Shown one piece after another: positions 62,468-64,000 of a stretch of 64,000 nucleotides of DNA (within the stretch, counting starts at the first letter, position 1; the number at the start of each line of letters is the position of its first letter). A model generated the notes under the pieces. It saw nothing but the letters and a program-made list of their open reading frames with translations, did no database searches and had not been told where the DNA came from. This DNA comes from an uncultured Clostridia bacterium (GTDB lineage Bacteria; Bacillota; Clostridia; TANB77; CAG-508). Position numbers and translations under genes: made by a program. The stretch spans positions 1 through 64,000 of the forward strand of contig CAKOWZ010000008.1 in the NCBI GenBank assembly GCA_934129745.1, given 5' to 3'.

Positions 62468-64000
62468 ATGAGTGATAATAAACAAAAAAATATAAAAAAA
62501 CCAAATATTCTAAAAAAGGTATTATTATATGCAGCAGCAGGAACAGCAGCTATACAATTTGCATCATGTAACAAAACTGACAAACAAAAAGAAACAAAAG
62601 AAATACCTGAAATTCAATTATATGATTCTAGTGATTTAAATATAGATTACATGTTAAAACAATATAAAATGAATTATGAAAACAGAAATGTAAAAGGTGC
62701 TAAAAATGAATATGAAAAATTTTCAGAATTATATGAGAAATTACATTCTGAAAATACGATTGATGACAATGAATTAAAAACATATTATTATGATATGTCA
62801 ATTGCCAAAGATTCAATTAAAATTAAAACAACACAAGGATATCTAACAATACAAGAGCAAGATGAATCATATAATATAATTAATGAAAATAAAAATACTA
62901 CAGTAGAAACAAAAATTCAATATAATTCAGATGGAAGCTGGAAATTAAATGAACAAGACTTATATACTAAAGGAACCCAATCTTATGTATTTAGTACAAA
63001 TGGGATGTTACAAGAATCAACAGACAAACAAGGAAATAAATCAATATATAAAAACGGAAATTTAAATTGTTATAATCAATATAATAGATATGACCAATTA
63101 CTAAAACAACAAAATAGTGATGGCTCATATATTATATATACACATAAAATGGATAAAAACATGTTAAATATTTTAGGGCTAGAAACACAAGCATCTTATG
63201 ATAGTGTAGTTATATATTATGATAATGGTGGTATATTTAACCATGGTGAAACTAGTAATGAAGCAACACATAATGATAATACAAAAGAAATAGAACAAAG
63301 AAGAGTATTTGCTGATGGTTCATCATATTTGTATGAAATTGATAAAGATATTAATGGAAATACAGTAAGAACTTATAAAGAAGAAAAGAAAAAAGGACAA
63401 TATATGCAATATGTTGAAAAAAATGAAGAAAATACAATTGTGTATAAATATGATTATTTAAAAAATGATACTGTCTATGAAGAAATAAATGGAACAATAT
63501 TATGTGAATTAAAAAATGATATTATATATAAATATTCTTATGAGGATGGTAAATTTTATGATGCATATAAAGTTACAGAAAATGGAACAGCACATTATAA
63601 TGAAGATGGTGTAATAAAAAGGTTTGAAGATACAGAAAAAAATGAGGTAATATATTATAATGATGAAGGAAAAATTGATCAGATAGATAGACCAGAAATA
63701 ACTATTAGTTATAATGATTATGATAAAAATCTAGTGAGTGGAATTAATAATAAAACTACAAAAGAAATAGAAATTGATGCAAATGGAACAAATTATAAAT
63801 TAGGAAATGATGGATATTGCCAATTTGATAAAAATGGTAATTGCACTAGGTATAGATATAATGAAGATTTAGACATGACATTTGTGCCTCAAGATTCTCA
63901 TGTTCAATACAATAATGGTAAAATAACAGCATATAATAACGAAAATGAAATAATAGAAACATTAACTGCTGATGAAAGAATAGGGTATTATGATTATCAA
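62468..64000 (+). CDS. Large lipoprotein-like protein, runs off the window
   Basis: GGAGG precedes ATG 62468, and the frame stays open to the last base, giving at least 511 residues. The N-terminus is basic and hydrophobic with the lipobox-like FASC near residue 36. The mature part is rich in Asn/Tyr/Asp/Lys and contains many short repeats of the type YNEDG, YNDEG and YEDGKFYDAYK. These resemble YD- or MORN-like surface repeats. It contains no CGG codon. No partner gene is visible. Confidence 0.75.
   Translation, partial: MSDNKQKNIKKPNILKKVLLYAAAGTAAIQFASCNKTDKQKETKEIPEIQLYDSSDLNIDYMLKQYKMNYENRNVKGAKNEYEKFSELYEKLHSENTIDDNELKTYYYDMSIAKDSIKIKTTQGYLTIQEQDESYNIINENKNTTVETKIQYNSDGSWKLNEQDLYTKGTQSYVFSTNGMLQESTDKQGNKSIYKNGNLNCYNQYNRYDQLLKQQNSDGSYIIYTHKMDKNMLNILGLETQASYDSVVIYYDNGGIFNHGETSNEATHNDNTKEIEQRRVFADGSSYLYEIDKDINGNTVRTYKEEKKKGQYMQYVEKNEENTIVYKYDYLKNDTVYEEINGTILCELKNDIIYKYSYEDGKFYDAYKVTENGTAHYNEDGVIKRFEDTEKNEVIYYNDEGKIDQIDRPEITISYNDYDKNLVSGINNKTTKEIEIDANGTNYKLGNDGYCQFDKNGNCTRYRYNEDLDMTFVPQDSHVQYNNGKITAYNNENEIIETLTADERIGYYDYQ

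Overview
The window is a very AT-rich chromosome segment from a spore-forming Gram-positive bacterium of the Clostridia type, most likely an uncultured gut lineage. The evidence is purine-rich ribosome binding sites, sortase B, YhgE/Pip, spore photoproduct lyase, SpoVS, YtfJ/GerW and a SAM-I riboswitch in front of metK. Housekeeping genes are interleaved with small single-gene accessory cassettes and with decayed conjugative or mobilizable elements.

Layout: 0.1-4.3 kb is accessory (LOG protein, frameshifted MobV relaxase remnant, two copies of a small RNA gene, a transglutaminase-like protein, a DUF4160 pair). 4.5-7.9 kb holds a flotillin and an unknown coiled-coil gene on the minus strand. 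8.2-26 kb is core (glmM, metG, HD hydrolase, COG0523 GTPase, Tim44-like protein, LRR protein, TtcA-like, yhbY, splB, SAM riboswitch plus metK, TetR plus YhgE, FAD enzyme). 26-41 kb is core (tRNA-Thr, VanW, PH protein, sortase B, rny-ymdB-spoVS, peptide-binding protein, recA-recX-scpA-DUF2953-ytfJ, acyl-ACP thioesterase, DUF3006 plus a ComEC-type beta-lactamase-fold protein, radical SAM). 41-50 kb is mixed, with a structured RNA candidate. 50.4-59.1 kb is bounded by a 395-bp direct repeat carrying a broken integrase and holds an ATPase, IS debris, a phase-variation candidate, a four-gene cluster of unknown function and a truncated coupling protein. uvrB follows, and a large lipoprotein gene runs off the right edge.

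The most striking signal is translational. Five genes (DUF4160, splB, vanW, DUF3006, uvrB) are each split by exactly one extra C placed directly before a glycine codon. The zero frame therefore always meets CGG, and the conserved protein resumes in the +1 frame at GGA or GGT. By eye I find no other in-frame CGG in the core genes. The only genes that use CGG as ordinary arginine are accessory genes with a foreign look. This suggests that CGG is unassigned in this host and is read by +1 frameshifting or as a CGGN glycine quadruplet.

Two other systems stand out. Many accessory genes share a promoter whose -35/-10 spacer carries TTWACATAA or its reverse complement. A GGGACGCGTCCC palindrome family sits directly after stop codons at eight loci. 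All functional calls are by recognition of motifs and family resemblance; no database search was run.
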